A stretch of 38,216 nt of DNA from Parachlamydiales bacterium. GTDB taxonomy: Bacteria > Chlamydiota > Chlamydiia > Chlamydiales > Parachlamydiaceae. A program made the position numbers and the translations under genes. The notes beneath the pieces were generated by a model, which was not told the DNA's origin, did not search any database, and was given only the letters and a program-made list of their open reading frames with translations. Positions within the stretch are counted from its first letter, which is position 1. Every line of letters starts with the position of its first letter. The stretch is from contig JAGVJG010000152.1 of NCBI GenBank assembly GCA_020051235.1, positions 1 through 38,216 of the forward strand, in the 5' to 3' direction. This document shows positions 16,191 through 23,735 of the stretch, one piece after another.

Positions 16191-17320
16191 CTAAATACCG
16201 TAGCTGGATCGATTTTTAAAGCATGACGAACAGCAAAGATAGACCCCAATAAGCAAAGCAGGAGTGTTGATAAAAAGTGAACAGGACCAAACCAAATGGG
16301 AAGCGCTACGGGAACTCTTGTTTCTACAATTATGTTTAATGCAAAAGCCAGGAGTAAAAATCCAATAAATGAACCAATTAAAGCCATGATAAGTACTTGA
16401 TAAAAGATAATTATAAAAATATCTATCTTTCTCGCACCTAATGCTCTTAATATTGCGATATCTCGGTCGTAAGTAAGTATATTGTTATAAAGAGTTAAGG
16501 CAATGATGACGATTCCGATTAAAGCGGCTAGCGTCGTACTTAGATATAGACTTCCTCCCACTCCTGTACTAAATAGATAATAACTAGTACTCGATTCTGC
16601 AAGTTTCTCAGTATCAAAGACGGTCGCAAAAGGAAATAAGGCAATTATTTTGTTTTTTGCTACTTGCCGGTCTACGCCTTTTTTAAGTTTTACTAAAACA
16701 GCGTTACTAAAAAACTGGCTGTTACCTTGAATGCTATGGGCGTTATATTCGCTTCCAAAGACGACATCCCCTCTAAAAGTTCTAATGTGTTTTGTTATAC
16801 TTGTTAAGCGAAGCTTTTTATTCTGAATATCAATGTACTGATTAAGTTGAGGATTATATTTGTAATCTAGAGTTGAGTCATCGATTGTTGTTGCAAAAGG
16901 ATCAAGTAAATCAGAAGGCTTCCCATTGTAAAATACCCAAGGACCTCCTGTTAAGTACGGCATTTTTAGGCCAAACATAACAGACAATTCTCTTCGTCCC
17001 GATTTATCTTTCATTAAACCTGCTGCATTTACGAGAGGCCTCGCAAATAGAACTTCCTCAACTCCATTTGCTCGATCCACGTAATTCATAGGGAGATCGC
17101 CTGAATGATCAAGATTAACGGTATTCTTGGTGACCACCCAAAAATCTACGCCACTATGCCTAATGACGTTTTCAGTTATATCGATAACACCAAAAAGGGT
17201 AGCAATCTGAACTCCTACCAAAAATACGATGGCAATCACCCCAATGACGGAGCCGGTAGAAGCAGATATATTATGCATGAAGAGGCGAAGAGCGGCTCGT
17301 AATCTACTATCGTTGAACAT
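16187..17320 (-). CDS. ABC exporter permease, FtsX/MacB/DevC fold
   Basis: A 377-residue inner-membrane permease: one N-terminal membrane helix (ASTGSVIGVIAIVFLVGVQI, about 20-40), a roughly 200-residue periplasmic domain, then three membrane helices at the C-terminus, the topology of DevC and MacB-membrane domains. ILTYDRDIAILRALGARKID before the second helix pair is the conserved FtsX-type coupling segment. Together with the DevA-like ATPase and DevB-like adaptor it should form a tripartite pump; in cyanobacteria the DevBCA-TolC pump exports heterocyst glycolipids. The ATG at 17320 overlaps the aminotransferase stop by 14 bases; a longer reading from 17401 would run deep into that gene and is less likely. 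Confidence 0.85.
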   Translation of the reverse strand: MFNDSRLRAALRLFMHNISASTGSVIGVIAIVFLVGVQIATLFGVIDITENVIRHSGVDFWVVTKNTVNLDHSGDLPMNYVDRANGVEEVLFARPLVNAAGLMKDKSGRRELSVMFGLKMPYLTGGPWVFYNGKPSDLLDPFATTIDDSTLDYKYNPQLNQYIDIQNKKLRLTSITKHIRTFRGDVVFGSEYNAHSIQGNSQFFSNAVLVKLKKGVDRQVAKNKIIALFPFATVFDTEKLAESSTSYYLFSTGVGGSLYLSTTLAALIGIVIIALTLYNNILTYDRDIAILRALGARKIDIFIIIFYQVLIMALIGSFIGFLLLAFALNIIVETRVPVALPIWFGPVHFLSTLLLCLLGSIFAVRHALKIDPATVFR

Positions 17321-18374
17321 ATTCTTTGATAAGTGTAAGGCCTTTTTCAATTGACTCTTCACTTTCAACAAATGCAAACCGAACAAAACCCGGTTTTCCA
17401 AAGGCGACTCCAGGCACTAATGCGACCTGAACTTTATCAAGAAGATCTCTGCAGAATTCTAAATCGTCTTTTTGTTTTGCGCCGAGGGATTCAAGAGAAC
17501 AAAAATAATAGATAGCAGCTTCTGGAGGGGTTATCGATCCAAAAAGTTTTTCAAAGGTTTTGATGAAAATGGCTCTTCTCTTTGCTAAAATGTTTTTTAC
17601 ATAAGGCAAAATTTCATTACGATGCTTTAGCGCAGCAAGAGCGCCCCATTGGCTAATAATGGAAGTGGATGTGATTGTTTGTGATAAAAGGGGCCCACAC
17701 TCTTTTATTAACGCGGCGTCTGCAAATAAGAAACCGATGCGATATCCCGCCATAGCAAAATTCTTGGATAAACTTTGAACAATTAAATTCTTTTCTGAAA
17801 TAGGACACGATACATAAGGACGATCGGTGAAAATCAGATTGTTATAGACTTCGTCAGATATTATGTAGGCGTTATGTTTTTGAGACCAATTTGTTAGTAG
17901 ATCAATCGTTTGTCTGTCGTAGAGCTTTCCCGTAGGATTAACAGGGTTATTAAAAATAATAGCTCGAGCAGGAGGTAGATTTATTTCAAGATTGTCTACA
18001 AATATAACTTTTCCTCCAGCAAGTTCCACCAAAGAAGGGTAGGAGGGCCAATAAGGTTTAACGACAATCACCGTGTCGCCGGGTTTTAAAATCGCATTCA
18101 AAGCCGCAAATAAGGCAAATTTGCCACCAGGCGTTACTAATACATTTTCTGCCTCTGTTCCGACCCAATCCGCCGCTTCCTTCCTTAATTCTGTAATTCC
18201 GTAGGTCGGAGGATAAGGAGAATGAGGAGAAATTGACTTAAAGCTCTCAATTACAAGTGGATGATTCGCAATTGTCGGATCGCCTGCTGAAAAATCATAC
18301 ACCACTTTCCCTTCACGTCTAAGTGCATGCGCTTGGTTGCTAATGGCAATGGTGGGGGAAAGCTCGGTTTTCAT
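17307..18374 (-). CDS. Class I aminotransferase, aromatic/aspartate type
   Basis: PLP enzyme of fold type I, 355 residues. Conserved features: FSAGDPTI near the N-terminus, VTPGGKFALF (PLP phosphate region), FNNPVNPTG (145-149), SDEVYNNLIF (Asp174, Tyr177), QSLSKNFAMAGYRIG with the PLP lysine at 204, and FVRFAF with the substrate-carboxylate arginine. In this position, directly after a chorismate mutase-prephenate dehydrogenase gene with a four-base ATGA overlap, the likely reaction is 4-hydroxyphenylpyruvate to tyrosine, although aspartate is also a plausible substrate for this family. It overlaps the exporter permease gene at its 3' end, tying amino-acid supply to export in one transcript. 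Confidence 0.85.
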   Translation of the reverse strand: MKTELSPTIAISNQAHALRREGKVVYDFSAGDPTIANHPLVIESFKSISPHSPYPPTYGITELRKEAADWVGTEAENVLVTPGGKFALFAALNAILKPGDTVIVVKPYWPSYPSLVELAGGKVIFVDNLEINLPPARAIIFNNPVNPTGKLYDRQTIDLLTNWSQKHNAYIISDEVYNNLIFTDRPYVSCPISEKNLIVQSLSKNFAMAGYRIGFLFADAALIKECGPLLSQTITSTSIISQWGALAALKHRNEILPYVKNILAKRRAIFIKTFEKLFGSITPPEAAIYYFCSLESLGAKQKDDLEFCRDLLDKVQVALVPGVAFGKPGFVRFAFVESEESIEKGLTLIKEYVQR

Positions 18375-19297
18375 ATTACTTCTTTGTGAAGGATTTCAAT
18401 CCATTTCTCAAGTAATTTTACGATGGTATCGTGATTTAGTTTTTCAATTGCCCTGTGAAGTTCGGGATTATCTTTGGCAAGGCGCGTAAACGATTGAAAC
18501 CCAGGGCCTGCGAGTTTTAAATCGATTCCGCTTTCCGACTTTGCAAATTCGTAAAATAGACGAGATAAAATACCTGGAAGATGAGAAATCAATGCCGCTT
18601 CTCGGTCATGCTCTTCTTTATCGATAATAACGGGATTGGCTCCCAAAAACTCAATAAAGTGGCCAATTCGATCTAGAGTTTCCTGCTTATTCTTTGAGTG
18701 AGGAGTTATGGCCCATGGTGCATTTACAAAAAGGGTAGGAGAGCTATTTTCGTAGCCGGCGGTCTCTTTTCCTGCAAAAGGATGAGTGGCTACAAATTCA
18801 AGATTGTCGTGGGTGAGTTTTTCAAACGCTTCAGTGATATTTTGTTTTACAGATCCCACGTCCATAATGATTAAGGGAGATTTGGAATCGATGGTTTTTG
18901 CGATAGAAACAATGGTTTCTAGTGGAGTGGATACGATTAATAATTCAGGCTGATTGTTAGTGAGAGGAAACGGTAATGCTTTTGCTATTGATCCTCCGAT
19001 TAACCCAAGACCTATGATTTGTATACGTTTAAAGGGACAGTCGGGGTGCTGTTTTAAACGCTGCACTTTTTTAGATTCTGCAAAAATAGCGCGATAAACT
19101 TCCCTAAGCTCTTCTTGTATGATGGGATCTTTAGATTTAATTTTTTCAAGAATGTGTTTTTCGCGTGTTGGATCAAGGAGAGGAAGGTTTTTTTCTTTTT
19201 TTATGGCTGCAATTTTTTCTGATATTTTAAATCTTTTGGAAAGAAGCTCGATTATTTGTTTATCGATTGAGTCGATTTCATCTCTTAGCGGCTCCAT
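18371..19297 (-). CDS. tyrA: Chorismate mutase-prephenate dehydrogenase (shortened)
   Basis: Bifunctional T-protein, 308 residues against about 370 in E. coli. Residues 1-85 form an AroQ chorismate mutase with the active-site set Arg5, Arg22, Lys33, Asp42, Arg45 and Glu46, at exactly the spacing of the E. coli PheA mutase. The dehydrogenase follows: IIGLGLIGGSIAKAL (Rossmann loop), THPFAGKETAGYENS, and ISHLPGILSRLFYE with the conserved histidine. Between the glycine loop and LLIVSTP only about 11 residues occur where the family has 27-45, so the beta-2/beta-3 part of the NAD-binding fold is missing. The reading frame is otherwise uninterrupted. It overlaps the DAHP synthase gene by 20 bases and the aminotransferase by four. 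It converts chorismate via prephenate to 4-hydroxyphenylpyruvate if still active. Confidence 0.8.
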   Translation of the reverse strand: MEPLRDEIDSIDKQIIELLSKRFKISEKIAAIKKEKNLPLLDPTREKHILEKIKSKDPIIQEELREVYRAIFAESKKVQRLKQHPDCPFKRIQIIGLGLIGGSIAKALPFPLTNNQPELLIVSTPLETIVSIAKTIDSKSPLIIMDVGSVKQNITEAFEKLTHDNLEFVATHPFAGKETAGYENSSPTLFVNAPWAITPHSKNKQETLDRIGHFIEFLGANPVIIDKEEHDREAALISHLPGILSRLFYEFAKSESGIDLKLAGPGFQSFTRLAKDNPELHRAIEKLNHDTIVKLLEKWIEILHKEVI

Positions 19298-20087
19298 TTA
19301 AAGTAAGGCTCCCAAATAACCTATTAATTATCCCTTTGAACTGGGTAATGTCAAGCTGTTGCTTTTGATCGGTCTTAGCAAAGTTGACATGGGGGTGAAC
19401 TTCTATCATATAGCCATCGAAAGGATAATTTTCTGCTTCAATAATAGTGCGAAGTACATTGTCTGGCGATCCTCCCATGTGAGAAGGATCTATAATCATT
19501 GGGCAACCTAACTTTTCTTTTACTCGAAGAGCCATTTGAAAATTAGGTAGATTCCTAAATTTGAATGGGTTGGGATCGTGTCCTGGATTAAAACCTCTAT
19601 GGCATATTAAAATTCTTTCATGAGGAAATCCTGCTTTGATTATATGATCATATATTCCGAGCCAATGGGTTTCATCTTCCCAAATTTGATTTTTGAACAT
19701 TAAATAGAATTGATCGGAGGTCTCCGAAAGAATCCTTGCAATTTTGCTTTGTTCAAAGTGGTTTTGATTTCTAGCACCCATCCATACGAGGACCGGATGG
19801 TTAAAATCTTTAAAGTATTGAGCGAGTGCAATGGCATGTTCGGCGCACATTATTTCAGTGGCTGGAGAAAATCCTCGTTCTTCGGCTTCTTCAAGCAGCA
19901 ACGGTATGCCAAGAGTTCCGAGTCCATCCCATCCCGTTTGAGTGCGAGGTTTCCAAAGAGACGCACGAATAATATTAATGTTTAGAGGTAAAAGTTCAGA
20001 AGCAGCATCAATCAGTTGTTCTCTGGATTCGAGCGCACAAGGGCCGCCAATGATATATTTATTACTATAATTTCGAGGAAGATCCAT
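19278..20087 (-). CDS. aroF: 3-Deoxy-7-phosphoheptulonate (DAHP) synthase, KdsA-like type I-beta
   Basis: First enzyme of the shikimate pathway, joining phosphoenolpyruvate and erythrose 4-phosphate. The 269-residue protein has IIGGPCALES, RASLWKPRTQTGWDGLG (the KPRT motif that separates DAHP synthase from KDO8P synthase), TEIMCAEHAIAL, VWMGARNQNHF, MFKNQIWEDE, ICHRGF, and MIIDPSHMGGSPDNV with the metal-binding histidine. The wording matches the Bacteroidetes-like subfamily often found with chorismate mutase. No regulatory extension is present. GGAGG six bases before the ATG at 20087 decides this start over a GTG at 20102. It is the first gene of the packed minus-strand operon, 49 AT-rich bases after lplA, which could hold its promoter. 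Confidence 0.85.
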   Translation of the reverse strand: MDLPRNYSNKYIIGGPCALESREQLIDAASELLPLNINIIRASLWKPRTQTGWDGLGTLGIPLLLEEAEERGFSPATEIMCAEHAIALAQYFKDFNHPVLVWMGARNQNHFEQSKIARILSETSDQFYLMFKNQIWEDETHWLGIYDHIIKAGFPHERILICHRGFNPGHDPNPFKFRNLPNFQMALRVKEKLGCPMIIDPSHMGGSPDNVLRTIIEAENYPFDGYMIEVHPHVNFAKTDQKQQLDITQFKGIINRLFGSLTLNGAAKR

Positions 20088-20136
20088 AGGTTCCCTCCGC
20101 ACCAGATATATTAATTTATATTACTAATAATTTTAA

Positions 20137-20814
20137 TTAGTTTTCAATAAAAGAACTAATTCGACAATTTGATGTTAAATTAGTATTAATTTTGGAGTAA
20201 TTAATAATGTAGTTTGTTTCTAAGCGTTTTCTTAGCAACGAGAAGAAAAAAGAGGGGGTCTCAAAATGCCCTTTTAAAGAAATGATAAAATCTTCATGAG
20301 AACGATTTTTTCTATGTTGAGGTGTTCGGGGAGGGAATTTCAAACCTTTCATCGAGTCTAAATTATAGTCCCAAAGTAACGAAGTGTGATGAACAAATCG
20401 GTGTTTGGTGATGTATTGCGCATTTCCCCCCACTTTACGATCATTTATGCAGTAATCATTTTCCCTTCTTTGAAAGGCGGGAATGGTCGCTTGATAAAAA
20501 GGCTCTGCAAAGCGATGTAAAGAAGAAGGAGTTGCGGCTTCATTTAGAAGATCGTTAGGGCCGATAAAGGAAACAAAAAGGGTGTTTTCATCAATAACTA
20601 CCGCACCTCCTCCCGTATATCTTCTAATAACAGGTGAAGCCTCTTTTTGAAGCCATTCTTCTTTTTTAGCAGAGAGAGGAAGTACATAGGCAGAAGGGGA
20701 TTTGTAATTGAAAATACAAAAAAAATCTTCCTGCGTTCTTAACAGCCTTTCTTCAAGGTGAAGTTGTTCAAGTATGGGAACGTTTAACTCAATTAAGTTT
20801 AAGGTTCGCTGCAT
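20137..20814 (-). CDS. lplA: Lipoate-protein ligase A-like protein
   Basis: Attaches lipoate, or a related acyl group, to lysines of 2-oxoacid dehydrogenase E2 and GcvH proteins. The 225-residue protein shows the biotin/lipoate transferase fold motifs: RRYTGGGAVVIDENTLFVSF (the RRxSGGGAVxHD signature), NDRKVGGNAQYI with the catalytic lysine, and HHTSLLWDYNL. The short length without the C-terminal accessory domain is typical of chlamydial ligases, which salvage host lipoate. The ATG at 20814 overlaps mnmG by 16 bases; a TTG nine bases upstream is the alternative. It is probably co-transcribed with mnmG. Confidence 0.8.
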   Translation of the reverse strand: MQRTLNLIELNVPILEQLHLEERLLRTQEDFFCIFNYKSPSAYVLPLSAKKEEWLQKEASPVIRRYTGGGAVVIDENTLFVSFIGPNDLLNEAATPSSLHRFAEPFYQATIPAFQRRENDYCINDRKVGGNAQYITKHRFVHHTSLLWDYNLDSMKGLKFPPRTPQHRKNRSHEDFIISLKGHFETPSFFFSLLRKRLETNYIINYSKINTNLTSNCRISSFIEN

Positions 20815-22649
20815 GACGAGCAAGAATTTGCACGTTGAAGGGCGATCATTAAAACGGTGATGTCAGCGGGAGACACGCCAGGAATGCGTGAAGCTTGTCC
20901 GACAGTCGTTGGATTTGTTTTGCTAAACTTACACCGCGCCTCATTTCTTAAACCGACTAAACTGTTAAAATCAAAATCGCTCGGAATTTTGATTTTTTCT
21001 ATATGAGAAAAGCGAAGCACTTCAGCTTCTTCTCTATCCATATAGCCTTCATATTTAGCCATAAGCTCGATTTGTCGATTAGTATCAAATCCGTAATCGT
21101 TTAAAAGATCGGGGTATTCAGTCAGTAATTCGTTATAAGTTTTTTCGGGACGGCTTAAAAGTTGCCAGATGGAATGGCCTTTGCCGTTAATTTGTTTAAA
21201 ATGCTTTTTTAATCTTTCACTTTCAGTGTCGATCGCTTCTTGCTTTTGTTTTACAACGTTATGGCGAGAAGCATCCACCATGCCTAGAGTGTATGCATGA
21301 GCCGTAAGGCGTAGGTCGGCGTTACATTGACGAAGACGTAATCTTCTTTCCGCGCGGCTTGTGAACATGCGGTAAGGCTCGTCAACCCCTTTGGTGATTA
21401 AATCATCGGTCATTACACCGATATAGGCTTCTGCCCGATTTAAAACGAAGGGTGCTTTTTGTTGAACGTGAAGAGCGGCATTTAGCCCTGCCATAATTCC
21501 TTGTGCGGCGGCTTCTTCATAGCCCGTTGTGCCGTTTATTTGTCCCGCAAAGAAAAGGCCCTCAATGGTTTTAGAATGATAAGCAGGGGTGATTTGGCCT
21601 GAAATTAAGTAATCGTATTCAATGGCATATGCAGGGCGCATGATTTCGGCATTCTCTAGGCCAATAATGCTTTCAATGACCTTCTTTTGAACATCAAAGG
21701 GCATTGAGGAGGAAACACCGTTAACATAGATCTCAGCTGTTTTAAGGCCTTCGGGCTCTAAAAAGATTTGGTGGCGTTCTTTGTCGCTGAATCGAACGAT
21801 TTTATCTTCGATTGAAGGGCAGTAGCGGGGGCCGACGGATTGTATTCTTCCTGAATACATCGCCGATCGGTGGAGATTCTCTTGAATGATGAGTTTAGTC
21901 GCTTCTGTCGTATAAGTGATGTGACAAGGAACTTGGGGAAGTCTAGGACCGTTATCATCCACAAAAGAAAAACGCACGTCGTTTTCGCCGGGTTGCACTT
22001 CCGTTTTACTGAAATCAATAGAGCGAGCGTTAACACGTGGAGGAGTGCCTGTCTTAAGGCGGCCTAATTTAAGCCCAAATCTTTCAAGAGAGGCGGATAA
22101 GCCGACTGAAGGCTGATCTCCGGCTCTTCCGCCGGAATATTGAACTTCACCAATGTGTAAAAGGCCTCTCATGAAGGTGCCGGAAGAAAGAATCAGCGTC
22201 TTTGTGTTATAGCGAATACCTTCTTTGGTGATGACGCCCACAATACGATCATTTTCAACAATGATGTCTTCAATCGTACCCTGTTTAATTTCAAGATGGG
22301 GAATTTGTTCTAGCTGACGTTTCATTTCAAGCGCGTATTCGGCCTTATCGGCTTGCGCTCGAGGTGCGAATACAGCGGGACCGCGTGTGCGGTTTAACAT
22401 TCTAAATTGAATGGCGGTGCGATCAGTTACGATGCCCATAATACCGCCTAAGGCATCTATTTCACGAACCATATGCCCTTTACCAATCCCCCCGATGGCC
22501 GGATTGCAGCTCATCTTCCCGATCGTGTCGAGGTTCATGGTAAGAAGAAGTGTTTCCTGTCCCATGCGGGCAGCTGCGTGAGCTGCTTCGCAGCCGACAT
22601 GGCCGGCGCCCATTACAATAACATCATAGGACTTCGGATAACTCCACAT
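20799..22649 (-). CDS. mnmG: tRNA uridine-5-carboxymethylaminomethyl modification enzyme
   Basis: FAD-dependent enzyme that works with MnmE to install the cmnm5 group on wobble U34 of certain tRNAs. The 616-residue protein matches the usual full length (about 620-630). It shows YDVIVMGAGHVGCEAAHAAA (FAD-binding), KMSCNPAIGGIGKGHMVREI, LGRLKTGTPPRVNARSID, AGQINGTTGYEEAAAQGIMA, and the C-terminal GVSPADITVLMIAL used for MnmE/tRNA contact. All motifs look intact. The neighbour downstream is lplA with a 16-base overlap; upstream, ten bases away, is the small mS38-like gene. Confidence 0.95.
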   Translation of the reverse strand: MWSYPKSYDVIVMGAGHVGCEAAHAAARMGQETLLLTMNLDTIGKMSCNPAIGGIGKGHMVREIDALGGIMGIVTDRTAIQFRMLNRTRGPAVFAPRAQADKAEYALEMKRQLEQIPHLEIKQGTIEDIIVENDRIVGVITKEGIRYNTKTLILSSGTFMRGLLHIGEVQYSGGRAGDQPSVGLSASLERFGLKLGRLKTGTPPRVNARSIDFSKTEVQPGENDVRFSFVDDNGPRLPQVPCHITYTTEATKLIIQENLHRSAMYSGRIQSVGPRYCPSIEDKIVRFSDKERHQIFLEPEGLKTAEIYVNGVSSSMPFDVQKKVIESIIGLENAEIMRPAYAIEYDYLISGQITPAYHSKTIEGLFFAGQINGTTGYEEAAAQGIMAGLNAALHVQQKAPFVLNRAEAYIGVMTDDLITKGVDEPYRMFTSRAERRLRLRQCNADLRLTAHAYTLGMVDASRHNVVKQKQEAIDTESERLKKHFKQINGKGHSIWQLLSRPEKTYNELLTEYPDLLNDYGFDTNRQIELMAKYEGYMDREEAEVLRFSHIEKIKIPSDFDFNSLVGLRNEARCKFSKTNPTTVGQASRIPGVSPADITVLMIALQRANSCSSCSEP

Positions 22650-22658
22650 AAAAAGGGA

Positions 22659-22748
22659 CTATTTGGTTTTGTGACGATCTCTGCGGCTTCTTTTTTTACG
22701 CTTATGCTTTGCGATTTTGTAGCGCCGCTTCTTTTTTACAGAAGACAT
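22659..22748 (-). CDS. 29-residue basic protein, mS38/COX24 (AURKAIP1)-like
   Basis: A very short ORF of 29 residues beginning MSSVKKKRRYKIAKHKRKKR, with 18 Lys, Arg or His in total. The pattern (M-x-S-V-x-K-x-R-R-x-K-(I/M)-x-K-H-K-R-K-K-R) is the core of the COX24_C/AURKAIP1 family, the domain of mitoribosomal mS38. It corresponds to tiny bacterial ribosomal small-subunit proteins of the bS22 kind that sit at the intersubunit bridge near 16S helix 44. AGGAG lies eight bases before the ATG, and mnmG begins ten bases after its TAG, so the two are likely co-transcribed. It is easily missed by gene finders because of its length. Confidence 0.8.
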   Translation of the reverse strand: MSSVKKKRRYKIAKHKRKKRSRRDRHKTK

Positions 22749-22766
22749 TCGGGGCTCCTAAGTTTG

Positions 22767-22781
22767 ACCTGAGTCTCAGGT
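22767..22781. promoter_or_regulatory. Perfect 15-base palindrome upstream of the mS38-like gene
   Basis: ACCTGAGTCTCAGGT is a perfect inverted repeat around a central T. It lies 18 bases upstream of the mS38-like ATG and 17 bases downstream of the stop of the membrane protein gene. No T-run follows on either strand, so it is a short hairpin or an operator rather than a clear terminator. Confidence 0.35.
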
Positions 22782-22798
22782 TGATACGAAGATTTTAG

Positions 22799-23662
22799 CT
22801 AAACCGCTTGTAAATGCGCAACGTTATTATGCTTAGAAGGGTGTATTACATAAGAATTAACAAGAGAACCCAACGCAAATAAACCTTTAACTACTAATGG
22901 AATCGCCCCCATTGTGACCGCGCAAGCGACAGGTGATATGCCGTAAAGGGATAGGGCAACGAAGTCGTGACCGAGTTGAACAGGGGATGTCCATAGTGCC
23001 GAAAGGGCATAAAAGATGTGTTCGGCGATGCTGATAATTGCAGAGACAATAAAATATTTTGAAAGTTCGGGGTGGCTCGTTTCAGTGGCGAAACCGGCAA
23101 TTAAAAGTCCGGTGCTAACGCCTACCGCAGCGATTGATCCGGCTGCTGTAGTTAGAATATCGGTCGTTGTGAAACCAAGTTTTGCCCCTAAATTTGAAAA
23201 TCCTCTTAAAGTGTATTGAGTAAAGCCGCCCTGAAATGGGATAACCGTGATTCTAGGATTAGGGTTTTTGTAAAATAATTCGGCTGCGACTTTGTGACCG
23301 GTTTCGTGAATTACCGTACCAATTGTTCCAGAGGCTACAACTGAAAAAGAGCAAGGAGCAACCCAGTTTAGTGCCTTGATGATGTTTTTCTTTGCTTCTG
23401 TCGGATTATGTCTTTGACGGTAGGTAAGCTCGGCCATCCCGAGGCGAACAAGTACATTTATAGTTAAAACAATGGCAGTCGCCACAATCATAATATAAAC
23501 CATGCCGGGTAATACAAAGGCGGAAGTGATACCCACTATGGCTCCGAGAACGACAGCTTCTATCAATGTTTTTTTGGCGACCTGTTTAATTAGGTCGACT
23601 CTTTCTGAGTTAAAAAACGATCTATGAATAGGTGCAGATGAATCTATTGGTTTAACTTGCAT
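22799..23662 (-). CDS. Polytopic membrane protein with an HETGH metalloprotease-like motif
   Basis: A 287-residue protein with about six hydrophobic segments (about 34-52, 54-74, 105-118, 165-188, 200-222 and 245-270). TVIHETGHKVAAELF carries a HExxH zinc site at His119-Glu120-His123, inside or next to a membrane segment as in site-2 (M50-like) proteases. PRITVIPFQGGFTQY follows, like the G-rich beta segment after HExxH in DUF3267/M50 proteins. SPVQLGHDFVALS near residue 230 could provide the third metal ligand. I do not recognise a characterised family. It is a single gene, flanked by AT palindromes upstream and by the mS38-like/mnmG set downstream. Proteolytic activity is inference from the motif. 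Confidence 0.6.
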   Translation of the reverse strand: MQVKPIDSSAPIHRSFFNSERVDLIKQVAKKTLIEAVVLGAIVGITSAFVLPGMVYIMIVATAIVLTINVLVRLGMAELTYRQRHNPTEAKKNIIKALNWVAPCSFSVVASGTIGTVIHETGHKVAAELFYKNPNPRITVIPFQGGFTQYTLRGFSNLGAKLGFTTTDILTTAAGSIAAVGVSTGLLIAGFATETSHPELSKYFIVSAIISIAEHIFYALSALWTSPVQLGHDFVALSLYGISPVACAVTMGAIPLVVKGLFALGSLVNSYVIHPSKHNNVAHLQAV

Positions 23663-23670
23663 GCAAAAAT

Positions 23671-23710
23671 GATAATTTAATTATCAGTTAATTATCAATG
23701 TGTAATTAAC
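23671..23710. promoter_or_regulatory. AT-rich palindrome pair between two minus-strand genes
   Basis: GATAATTTAATTATC (23671-23685) is a perfect palindrome, and GTTAATTA (23687-23694) pairs with TAATTAAC (23703-23710). They occupy the 73-base gap between the glycosyltransferase stop and the membrane protein start. They could be a weak terminator for the exopolysaccharide operon or operator sites for the next gene. Confidence 0.35.
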
Positions 23711-23735
23711 TAATTTTATTTGAAACAAAAATAAA

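Noticed and set aside
16187-17401. Longer permease reading that starts at 17401
   Set aside because: It would overlap the aminotransferase by about 95 bases and add 27 charged residues before the usual N-terminal helix; the ATG at 17320 fits the family better.
18371-19297. tyrA as a frameshifted pseudogene
   Set aside because: The frame is continuous, flanking overlaps with both neighbours are intact, and residues on both sides of the deletion align with the family; an in-frame deletion explains it better.
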